64,000 nucleotides of DNA from Sporodiniella umbellata (lineage: Eukaryota > Mucoromycota > Mucoromycetes > Mucorales > Rhizopodaceae). The notes below the pieces were generated by a model. That model ran no database searches and was not told the origin of the DNA. It was given only the letters and a program-made list of their open reading frames with translations. Position 1 is the stretch's first letter. Each line of letters opens with the position of its first letter. Of this stretch, positions 9,936 through 19,047 are shown one piece after another. Location of the stretch: positions 1 to 64,000 of the forward strand of contig JAIXMR010000055.1 of the NCBI GenBank assembly GCA_025677835.1, in the 5' to 3' direction. A program made the translations under genes and the position numbers.

Positions 9936-11479
9936 TTAGACTTGAATCATGACGTCTTTTCCTCTCGAGTCTTGTTTACACATAGGACAGCGAAAGTTGA
10001 GAACAAGCCATTCGTGTACGCATGCCTTATGAAAATGATGTTTGCACCTAAGAGTGTGACGGGTTAAAAGAAAAGAAAAAAAAAAAAAAAAAAAAAGAAA
10101 GAGAGAGAGAGAGAGAGAGAACAAGCCAAGGTTATGTTTTTACCATAGTTTACAAAGGATATCCCCTTCTTCATACTTTGACAGGCAGATGGCACAGACC
10201 TGATCTTGTGTATCTAGAATCTCAATGATCTGAAGTTCGGTTTCTTTTTCACCCGGTGGATCGCTTAATCCCAAGTAAGGCCAAAGTCTATCAAAAAGAC
10301 TGTGTTTCTTCCTGTCCAGATGCTGATCTGCTTTGCTCAGGTCGATCATGACCATACCCTCAGGTAAAGAGGGGGAAGGTGACATCCCCGTGCTGAATCG
10401 ATACACAGGTATCATGGCAATCTCTTCACTCGTCGCTCCTCCCATATCTACCCCTTCATCAACGTGTAACAGCCGCATGCCCACTAAGGCTCATGACATC
10501 AGTCAATCTCTCTCCTCTAAGCTTTCTAAGCCTTACCTAAAACACACGGCAAACAAAAGATGACCGAGGTACACAAAAGAATAGGCACAGACAACATCAT
10601 GTAGCCATACACAATGATAGACAGAGAAAGGTAATACAGTGGAATGGCTGTGTCTGAGCAGGTGGTGGATGAAAAAATCATGTAGTTGCCTATAATAAAC
10701 CACAAGACGGCAAATACGTCCAGAGCAGATTTGGCCCTTTGTGCAGAGAGAGAGAAAGAGTTTATGAGGAATGTTTTGTTTTTATAAGAGGGGGTCTATC
10801 AATGTAGTTCTATTTACCTATCTATCAGGAGTCGAAAGGTGTTGTTGTCCATCTGTTGTTGGATAGAGGATGCGTCTGGCGGCAACAACAAAGGGTTCTG
10901 AACAGGTGTCACGAGCGAAGGATAATACATTGGGTTGTGATTGGCGGTGGTCGTGGCCGGTGGAGGAAACGAGACCGGACGATTGCGTTCACTTAGAGCA
11001 TAGGCCTCACTGAGTTCAGACCGAGTGCGAGGAGAAGAAGCGGCGTAAGTCGACCGGCGACGTGGTGCCAAATGAAGATAGATATTGATGGGTGCCGTGA
11101 CAACAAGGCGAAGGATATATACAGAAACAAAGATACGCAGTGGCCGGTCGCAGTACATGTGCCAGGAGACAAGCAGAACCCCAATACTGGTGATTAACTG
11201 AATACCCACAAGCGTCATGGTAAAGCCTAAATGCAATTTCGAAGAGCGTGAGCTTTGTCGCCAATTTAATACGAAATGAGTAAACCAATGCGATCGTACT
11301 CTTCTGGAAGTCGAGGTGGCACTTCGAGTGAAATTAACAGCATTGGTGGCCGAATTCGATAGTATCTGCGGTAAGGCAGGTCGGATAGAAGAAGATGAAG
11401 AAGACGTTGACGAAAAAGAAGTATTCGAAGGTTGATGGCGATGACTAAGCCTGGTTGTGGTCGTAGCGCTAGTAGCCAT
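9936..11479 (-). CDS. Multi-pass membrane RING-H2 E3 ubiquitin ligase
   Basis: Four exons on the minus strand (11479-10818, 10736-10537, 10483-10144, 10047-9936) give 437 aa. The first 80 residues are Ser/Thr-rich. Hydrophobic spans follow near 85-110 (TLVGIQLITSIGVLLVSW), 115-140 (FVSVYILRLVVTAPINIY), 225-245 (VFAVLWFIIGNYMIF) and 255-285 (YYLSLSIIVYGYMMLSVPIL). The C-terminus carries a complete C3H2C3 RING-H2 assembled across the last intron: CAICLSKYEEGDI, then LWCKHHFHKACVHEW and CPMC. The layout of about four membrane spans followed by a cytosolic RING-H2 is a known class of membrane E3 ligases that ubiquitinate membrane or trafficking proteins. No substrate can be inferred. The exon 3 donor (TG|GTAAAA) lies inside the RING, so the join is strongly constrained. 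Confidence 0.85.
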
Positions 11480-12269
11480 TTTTATTTTCTATTCCCTTTT
11501 TTTTTTTCTTTTCTTTTTCAAAACACAATCACAAAAAATAAAAGAAAAAAAAAAAAAAAGAGAGAGAGAAATAAAACGCAGTAGATAATGTATTTCCTTT
11601 TTTAAAAAAGAAAAATAGAAAATAATGCTCTGATATAAATAAATAACGAAATGCTCGTTGTTACGTTGTTTGAAATTTAGGTAATACCAAAAATAGAAAT
11701 TCACGTTACCCGGTAGCAATTCACTCTCCATACTACTTTGGCTCTTTAACTCTTTTGTTTATCTTGACGCATACTCAAGTCTGAAAGCGTCTCAAAAAAT
11801 GATTTCAAAAAGCGCCCTCTTTTTTTTTTTTTTTTTTTTTTTTCGATAGAATTGTTTACAAGAAAAAAGGGGTTTACATATTTTTGATTGTCATCTTAAA
11901 AGCACATTGCCTTATCTCTACCCTACGTAAGGTGAAGATAGGCTGTTGACAGCAGTTCTCCCCCGCGTAGAGACTGCTCAGTATCATTTTGTTAGTAAAG
12001 AAAAAAAAGAAACAAGTCATGAAGGCTGTGGGCAGATAAGCCGAGCAATGTTTTGTTTCTGGCTGCTTGGGCTCGTTCGTTTTCTATTATCCTGTTTTTT
12101 TTTTTTTTTTTTTTTTTCTCAAATTCCAAATAAACAGAATGTAATATAATTACTATCAACCAAAGGTCGAGGCATTGCTTCCTTTGGATGTCCCTGACAA
12201 TAACACTTTACAAGAACCGATGGATTTAAAAATCAGGTTGGGCTGCGGCCATAGAAAATCATATTTTAA
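11480..12269. other. Intergenic region, no gene seen
   Basis: Upstream of the RING-H2 gene and downstream of the cystatin-like gene. Contains T/A runs (11549-11559, 11821-11843, 12096-12117) and short frames of poor composition. Nothing else recognised. Confidence 0.6.
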
Positions 12270-12864
12270 TTAATCAATAAAGTAAGTCAAAGGTTCTTCA
12301 CGAGACCAAATGGCGGTGCCATCCGTTTTGATGGAATAAAAATCAACCACACCATCGTGCGATTTGTGACATCTTTTAAAAGTGATTGTTTTTAGAGAGA
12401 AGGAGGGGGGGGGATGGTTTATTTTTGTTTTACCTGACATGAATATAGCATTCTGCACCCAAATGGATCTTACCGAAATAGTTGAATCCATACGCGACTT
12501 CTTCTACAGCATATTCGATCAAGACATAACGTTCAATACGCTTTAATCCATCGACTTCATGTAGACCATGAACGTTATCGAGATGGTTAAGCTACATACA
12601 TGTCTTTTTAAAAAAAAAAAAAAAAACCAAGTTTCCCCCCCCATTCTATACCTCATGAAGCTATCGACACAAAAAGGTTAAAAAAAAAGACATGTTTAAA
12701 TAACTAGCGTACCTTTGCAACAACTTGATCCTTTACTTCGTGAAATACCTAACATGGATATTAAAAAAACAACCTTTCAATAGATTTTTTATTTTATTTA
12801 CGGCTTTTGCTTCTTCGTTAGCAGGAACCACAGGTCCCATATCGTTATGTTGAGCGTCAGACAT
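12270..12864 (-). CDS. Stefin-like cystatin (cysteine protease inhibitor fold)
   Basis: Five short exons on the minus strand fit: 12864-12802, 12748-12713, 12660-12652, 12591-12434 and 12372-12270, total 122 aa. The C-terminal half follows the layout of animal stefins A/B: a QVVAG-like loop (EEVAYG), then NYFGKIHLGAECYIHVR and a terminal EEPLTYF. The N-terminal half has a helix-like stretch (FHEVKDQVVAK). There is no signal peptide, as in stefins. Stefins are cytosolic tight inhibitors of papain-like proteases; here the QxVxG consensus is altered (EVAYG), so inhibition is not assured. A frame-preserving 9-nt microexon (Leu-His-Glu) is suggested because it splits an otherwise 121-nt gap into two introns of normal size (52 and 60 nt). 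An upstream in-frame ATG would add poly-Phe encoded by a T-run and is rejected. Confidence 0.7.
12652..12660 (-). other. Putative 9-nt microexon of the cystatin-like gene
   Basis: On the minus strand the nine bases CTTCATGAG are bounded by GATAG on the left and GTATAG on the right, both usable splice signals. Inclusion adds three residues and keeps the frame. If skipped, the frame is also kept but the intron would be 121 nt, twice the local norm. RNA data would decide. Confidence 0.45.
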
Positions 12865-13236
12865 TTTGGTTTTTTTTGTTTGGAAATAATAAAAAAGAGA
12901 GAAAAAGGGGAAAGAAAAAAAAAAAAAAAAGGACAAAGCTATGAAAAAGGCTCATTGGTGATACCTTCCTTTTTGGTTTGGATAGCCTCTTTTTAGACCT
13001 CTTGAGTGATTGACCTGTTATCGACACTGAAACTACATGGCGTACATCTCTTTTTTATGGCTCCTAGGCACATGGCTACTTTGATCAAAACAGTGACCGA
13101 CCGTTCTGGGTGTTTGTATATACACTTTTTTTTTTTTTTTTTTTTTTCCCCCTCAAAAATCATTGTTGATTTATTACAAGAGAAAGTCTTTTTTTTTTTT
13201 TTTTTTTTTTTTTATTCATTTGATTTCAACCGAACG
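12865..13236. promoter_or_regulatory. Divergent promoter region, cystatin-like gene / TAP42
   Basis: About 370 bp separates two divergent start codons. It contains two long T-runs reading towards TAP42 (13124-13147 and 13192-13213) and an A-run towards the cystatin-like gene (12914-12930). Poly(dA:dT) tracts commonly exclude nucleosomes at fungal promoters; that role here is inference. Confidence 0.45.
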
Positions 13237-14386
13237 ATGGAAACAACCGTTAATTTAGAAGGCTATTCACTAGGACAGTTGTTTCGTCTTGGACAGACAG
13301 TTGTGACAGAGCTTGAGAACACTGCACTTTCAAGCATGGACCCAGAATATCAACAGAAAGTGCAAACGGGTATTGCTTTTTTGACCAAAGCCAATGCGTT
13401 AGTTTCTAGACTACATATCTTTAGCCAGAATGAACTCATAGATGAAATCAACACCAATGATTTGAAATTCTTGATGATTCCTTCTTATATTGGAGATCTT
13501 GTTTTAAAAAAAACCGGTATAGAAAACAGAGCCAGCACGTTAAATGAAGCCAGAGTAAATAAATGAAAAACAAGAAAGTGTTACTAAAAGACAACCTTAT
13601 AAGGAATGGATCCAGACTTTCCTAAGCACCTGCCAAAACAATGAGATGCTCAACAAAGAGGACGTGCTGCTGCTACAACAACTTGAGGGAGGCAAAAACC
13701 CAGGCGCGCCACAACAACGCGATCAAAAGATAGCAAGACATAAGCGGGAAAAAGAATTGAAAAAGACGGTACAAGAACTACGCCAACAGTTGGACGGGTT
13801 AGCGCAAGAGAATGAAGATCGAGATGTGGATGAGATGGAACGCGACTGGATCAATTATCTGATCCAAGCCGAGATTATGAAGGCGATAGAAAACTGGCAT
13901 GCGATCGAACAAGAGTGGGTGATGGTCAAGGAAATGGAAATCATGAAAGAAATGTGGCAAAAACGAGGCGGGGGTGCTCAAGTCGAACCAACCCAGCCGG
14001 TGAACACACGAGTCAACTGGGGAAAGAACAAGCCGTTGATGACTCAAGAAGGTCGACCGCTTCAACCTTTTGTTATCACAGGCAAACGAGAGCAGTTCAA
14101 GAACCAAGTCTTTGGTCCTGGTTATAATCTGCCCACAATGACGATTGATGAATATCTCGAGCAAGAAATGGAAAGAGGGAATATCATTCAGGGAGGGTAA
14201 GCCAAGAATACGCTGGGTTGCACTTTTTCTTACAATAATAACAATAGAGGCGAACCACCTGAAAAAGAAGAAATTGATGATAACGACCACGAAGCTCTCG
14301 ATGCAGAAGTCATGAAGAAAAGAGAATGGGACGAGTTTACCGAAGCCAATCCAAGAGGTGCAGGAAACAGAGGAAATAAAGGATAG
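13237..14386 (+). CDS. TAP42: TAP42/alpha4-family regulator of type 2A phosphatases
   Basis: Three exons, 13237-13554, 13604-14196 and 14248-14386, give 349 aa. TAP42 (animal IGBP1/alpha4) binds PP2A-like catalytic subunits and couples them to TORC1 signalling. The first 150 residues form the helical TPR-like domain; the intron-spanning stretch LNEAREWIQTFLSTC matches the conserved family helix and fixes the acceptor at 13603. Then comes DQKIARHKREKELKK, a hallmark of the family, and the C-terminal hallmark LQPFVIT...VFGPGYNLPTMTIDEYLEQE. The tail is acidic with a terminal KREWDEFTEANPRG. The start ATG was chosen over the upstream in-frame codons, which read through poly-T. Length is typical. 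Confidence 0.95.
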
Positions 14387-14587
14387 AGTAACACCAAAAT
14401 AGAACCATGTTTGTTCCACTTACGAGGCGTGTGTGTTTTTTTTTTTTTTTTTTTTTTTTTTTTTGGGTGTGTGTGTGCGCCATCATTTAATTTTTGTGAT
14501 AGGCGGACAGTAGAAAAAGTTTTTTGTTTTTTGTCTGTTTGTTTTTTTTTTTTTTTTTTTTTTTTTCTTTTGGCTTACCAACATTCG
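14387..14587. promoter_or_regulatory. Short intergenic region / APRT promoter
   Basis: Two hundred bases between co-oriented genes. Two T-runs (about 14439-14464 and 14542-14566) separated by a GTGTGTGTG stretch dominate; the second ends about 20 nt before the APRT ATG. Confidence 0.4.
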
Positions 14588-15171
14588 ATGAGTAACTTTG
14601 ATATTGAACGCATCAAGAACCTTCTTGGTACCCATGAAGATTTCCCCAAGAAGGTAAAGATGAGGTTAAAGGAAAGAAAAGCTAAAGATTTTGAAAACAG
14701 GGTATTGTGTTTAAAGACATGTTTCCTGTTTTTCAAGACCCTACAGCTGTTGAAGCGTTGATCAGCAACATTGTTCATTACATCAACTCGAATTACAGTG
14801 AAAAGATTGACACTGTGGTCGGACTGGATGCTCGTGGTTTCTTGTTTGGTCCTTTGGTCGCTCTTCGTCTGGGGGCTGCGTTTGTGCCTGTACGTAAACA
14901 AGGCAAGTTACCGGGGGAGTGCGTCCAGGCTACTTACCAAAAGGAATATGGCGAGGATATTTTTGAACTCCAAAAGTCTTCTATCAAGGAAGGCGCACGT
15001 GTGATTATCATTGATGATCTGATTGCTACGGGTGGATCCGCTGCTGCTGCAGGTGAACTGGTTCGAAAATGTCATGCCAAAACGGTGGCCTATGTGTTTG
15101 TTATGGAATTGGATTTCTTGAATGGCGCAAAGGCTTTAGATGCCCCTGTTTATTCTCTGATTCATTTATAA
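14588..15171 (+). CDS. APT1: Adenine phosphoribosyltransferase
   Basis: Two exons, 14588-14653 and 14701-15171, give 178 aa, the normal size. The enzyme converts adenine and PRPP to AMP in purine salvage. After a 22-codon first exon the sequence runs GIVFKDMFPVFQDP, then VVGLDARGFLFGP (adenine-binding region), VPVRKQGKLPGE, and the PRPP-binding loop VIIIDDLIATGGSA near residues 117-130. The closing stretch VFVMELDFLNGAKAL is also typical of the family. The intron acceptor (AACAG|GGT) is fixed by the conserved GIVFKD start of exon 2. It is convergent with the WD40 gene, with about 150 bp between the stops. Confidence 0.96.
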
Positions 15172-15267
15172 ATAAAGGGACAGGGAATGCGTTTTATGTC
15201 ATTTGTTATTTATTATGAATCTATCCGTCTCTAGCCAGCGATAATAAAAAAAAAAAAAAGAAAAAAG

Positions 15268-15302
<35 letters not shown>

Positions 15303-15319
15303 GTATATATCTACATAGC

Positions 15320-16706
15320 TTATACTCTGAGAGCTTGGATGGTTCGACCAAAGCCAACGCCGATCCAGTCTGGACATGATTTACTCCAGGTGAGTGAATT
15401 GACTTCGGCATCAGCGACGTAGGCCAGAAGAGGGTCTTGAACGACACGCGGGGGTTGATGGTTATAGCGTGGTTGGTTAGCATAGTAGTTTCTGTTGTTA
15501 TCAGGCTGGTTGATGTTCCAGACAAGTACCTGAGAATCATCCCCACCGGTGGCAATTTGCCCAGGCTCGTTGGGAGACCAGGAGAGACAGTTGATGCTTC
15601 CACTGTGACTTTTGGATAGCTCAGCAATGGGAGCGCTTGGATAGCGGATATCGAGGATCTGGACGGCGGAAGAATCCATATGAAAGGTGGCCAACAGGTT
15701 GGCGTTCATTCTGCTGAACTGTAAGCGCAAGAGAGGTACGGAGCTGTGCATTCGGTTGGCTGTGTTGGGTGTAGGCTGTGTTTCGTAAAGGATGGTCGAA
15801 TGTTCCAAAGATCTCAAATCAAACAGCCGGACAGAGCCGTCTGCACCCACACTGGCAAAGGTGTCCGCCGAGCCATGCATAAAAGCAACATCATAGACAT
15901 CGCTGTCGTGTGCAATCAGCTGTGTTTTAGCTTGATTTGTTTCCACATTCCAGACTGTACAGGTAGTGTCGATACTCGAGGTCACTATCAACGAAGGGTC
16001 TGTTTCGTTCCAGTCAAATGAGGTCAATGGCGCGCAAAAATCAGATTGCTTCATCTAACCCATATTCTATTTAGTCACATAACCCAACGCATTGAAGGCA
16101 CTCACGTTCACCAATTCTGCTTTTTTGACCAACTGCTGTGTATGCATATACTGGCTGTTTCTGGCCGTAATGCTATTGGTAGTGCCATAACGTGGATCGT
16201 CTACCAATTCCCAAATTCTTAAAATGTCTCCTGTCGTAGCTAAAAGATCACTGTTTCTGGCGTCTGTCTACAAGGAATGCTTAGTAAAAGATGGAAAGAA
16301 TAGACTCGCTTCTTACTTTTCTAGGTTCCCATAGTACTTTGGTAATAGGATAATAAGAATCTGCTTCAGCTACTGCAGTAAAATCGTTTCTCGAGGGTGG
16401 TACGTTATCAAGCAAGTCTGTACGGGATATGATTTGAAGCTTTTTAAGAAAAAAAAAAAAAAAAAAAAAAAAAATAGGTGTATCAATAGTATATCCATGT
16501 CAATACGTGTTTACCTTATTGTTACTGTCTTCAATAAAACTACCGATAGCCAATCTAAAGCTTTTATGATCGAGAGGTGTTTTGCACCAATCCAAAGCAT
16601 AGATGGACCAAGGCGCATCGTATTGATATATTTCTTTGGAAGTGGTTGGCTGGATAGCTTCCTGTGCATTTCTGTAAGGATAGTTGTGGGGTCGCGATGT
16701 ATCCAT
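15320..16706 (-). CDS. WD40 protein of the DCAF7/AN11/TTG1 type
   Basis: Four exons on the minus strand (16706-16515, 16439-16317, 16267-16106, 16054-15320) give 403 aa. The N-terminal part YDAPWSIYALDWC, followed by FRLAIGSFIED, and ISRTDLLDNVPPS is the conserved opening of the DCAF7/HAN11/TTG1 family. WD repeats follow: LTSFDWNETDPSLIVTSSID with TCTVWNVE, VYDVAFM...FASVGADGSVRLFDLR, INCLSWSPNEPGQIATGGDD with VLVWNI, and a closing VNSLTWSKSCPDWIGVGFG. These proteins are scaffolds, binding DYRK-type kinases in animals and bHLH/MYB factors in plants. The fungal role is not known to me. It is longer than animal DCAF7 (about 342 aa), mainly by an insertion near residues 140-160 and an Asn/Gln-rich linker before the last blade. 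Confidence 0.88.
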
Positions 16707-17210
16707 TGTTGTTGTTGTTTTGGGTAAATACAAAAATAAGCTCTGTTCCAAAAGAGAGATAAAAAAAAACAACAAAAAAACAAAAAAAGGGGGAGCTTAG
16801 AAAGAAGAAATAACAAAAAAAGAGAAAAAGAAAAACAAAAAGCCAGTAAAGTAGTACAAAAGGTGTGCATCATCAAGCCAGCATCGGAGCTAGAGAAGAG
16901 TGGGGGGGAGGGAAAAAGAGAGTGCGATAGGGTTAATTGTTTGTTTCATGCATACATCGCTCTTTTGTATGCAACCAGAAGGAATTAAGACGCACTGTGA
17001 ATGTTTTTCTTTTTTAAGCCTTGATGATGGACTGCCTAAACAAAAAATCTTAAACAAAAAGCGGTCATAGCAGATTTAAAAATAGACACCCTAGGCCTAT
17101 AACAGACTGTCAATCATGGACATTAGCCAATTGGATGATATCATTTAGATCCATGTTGCGCCCTGACTCTATTTTGCTATTTAAACTTGTGCTTTTATTT
17201 TTTATATTTT

Positions 17211-17241
<31 letters not shown>

Positions 17242-17270
17242 CCTAGCTTACTTTTTTTTTGACAAGAGAG
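16707..17270. promoter_or_regulatory. Divergent intergenic region, WD40 / FYVE genes
   Basis: About 560 bp between divergent starts. A-rich near the WD40 start, T-run (17211-17241) near the FYVE gene start. A poly-A region at 16762-16830 carries scattered G. No ORF or RNA gene recognised. Confidence 0.4.
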
Positions 17271-18538
17271 ATGACTGAATGTATTCCCAGTACATGTTCC
17301 TTACTCAACACACCTTACAAACGCTTCCGCCGCCTTTCCATCACCCAAGGTACGATTTCAAGCAGAGCAAAAGAAGTCCGGTCAAGTGAAGTATTTGCAG
17401 GCCCACCCTTATTGAAGAAGAAGAGCAGCACAAGCCAATTGAGCGTCAGGACAGTCCAGCCCAAGAAAACACCACGACCGCAAGACATTCGACCTTTGCG
17501 AGCGACAAACAAGAGCGTGTCAAACTTTAATCCGGTAAGACTCCGATTGGATGAGAAGAAGAACAGAGTGGAGAAACCAAGCCTGGCTTACTTTGAGCCA
17601 GCAACTCCAAAGACATCAAATAACGCTGAGAAAGCCTTGCCAGAAGACAGCCCGGCCGATATCAGTCCAGCGCAGACCAAGGCAGACCAAGAGAGATCTG
17701 AAACAGAGCCTAGCCCCTTTCCAAGTCACCATCGCCAGCTACAGGAGAGGCTCTTTCAGGATCTTATGGTAGGCATTCGAGCCTACACTCGCCAGATCCA
17801 GGCACTTTCGCATACACTGCTCTTCTCACTCTCTTCCAGCTCTTCCGAAACCCTTCATCAAGACATACCCGGTACACCTGCCTCTCAGATCCAAATCTGT
17901 CAACGTCTGATGGCACAACAACAACAGTGGCTCAGCCAACTCGAGAAAACCACAGGCGAGGAAAAGACAAGGGTAGAGCCTACCTTGGGTTGGCTACAGC
18001 AATTGAAATCATCCATTCTCAATCCACCCGAACATTGTCCAACCACGGTTTCGGTCCAAGGCTTTTGTGAAACGGCAGAAGCTTCCCTTGTGCCAGTCGA
18101 GGTATCTATCATGTGTATATGTGTCTGGCGCTAATCGCCTGGTTAGCTTTTACCCAAAGAGAAAAAAGGAAAATACAGCTTTCAATACAAACTGGATCTA
18201 ACCGAATACGATCGACGTCATCTGTTTGCTTTACTGCCGGAAGATCAATGGCAAAAAGACGCCTGGGCCAAAACGTGCCAATTTGATTCCTGTCGAAACA
18301 CCTTTGGATTATTTCAAAGAAAGCATCACTGCCGAAGGTAAACAGACCGTGTTCATCTCCCTTGTTTGTCTTATCAACCTTCTCTAGTTGTGGTGGTGTT
18401 TACTGTAATACACACACTCTAAACAAACTTCCATTGTTTACTCTCAAAAACCTAAAACAACCTATTCTTTCTCGTACATGCGATACCTGTTGTTTTAAAC
18501 GGATCCAAAAAGAATCTTTGACTCAATCCCTATCCTAA
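17271..18538 (+). CDS. FYVE-type zinc finger protein
   Basis: Three exons, 17271-18101, 18147-18337 and 18388-18538, give 390 aa. The first 277 residues are low-complexity, basic and Ser/Pro/Gln-rich, with a possible helix (FQDLMVGIRAYTRQIQAL). The C-terminal 100 residues carry a FYVE-like finger assembled across intron 2: WAKTCQFDSC, the phosphoinositide-binding motif FQRKHHCRSCGGVYC, then CDTCC. FYVE fingers bind PtdIns3P on endosomes, so the protein probably acts on endosomal or vacuolar membranes. The linker between the second and third zinc pairs is of normal length. ATG at 17271 follows a T-run; a TTG four codons earlier is not used. No other domain recognised, so the specific role is open. 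Confidence 0.78.
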
Positions 18539-19047
18539 ATAAACCCTTTCTCTTCTCAACATACACTCTTTTTGTTTTAAAAGCCTTCTAAAGAATGACC
18601 TGATGTGCAATGTTATCATCCTTGCAAAGGGTCCATACAGAGTTGCCAAAAGCAGCTATTCTGGATCGTTTTTGGGTAGCACACTGCTTTTCTAATGCAA
18701 AAGAACCGTTGGCTTTGTATTACAAATAAAAGCTGATTTTCAACTACACTACAAAACCTCCTTTATCCTTCACACTGGATCAAAAAAAAAGTGGATGTTG
18801 CCCTGACCTTGAGTGTAAAGCGTTGGCTATATTTTTTTTTTTTCTTTTTTTGGATCTGTTCAGAAACCGCTGTCTCACAAACAATCATTCTAACCTGGAT
18901 GATAACGCTGTAGATGATCTTGTTTTCATTTAAAACTCAAATGAGAGTCATTCCTCTCTTTCTTTCTTTCCCTTTTTCTTTTTTTCTTTTTTTTTAACTC
19001 TTTTTAACCCCCATTGACTGATAGCTGTTTCGAAAGTACAAAGACGG
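18539..19047. other. Intergenic region upstream of the RasGEF gene
   Basis: About 500 bp. Contains T-runs (18832-18850, 18976-18995). A 5' non-coding or coding exon of the RasGEF gene could lie here; I see none that I can support. Confidence 0.4.

Noticed and set aside
13799..14419. A 206-codon minus-strand frame across TAP42
   Set aside because: It is antisense to the TAP42 coding region, whose family motifs are clear.
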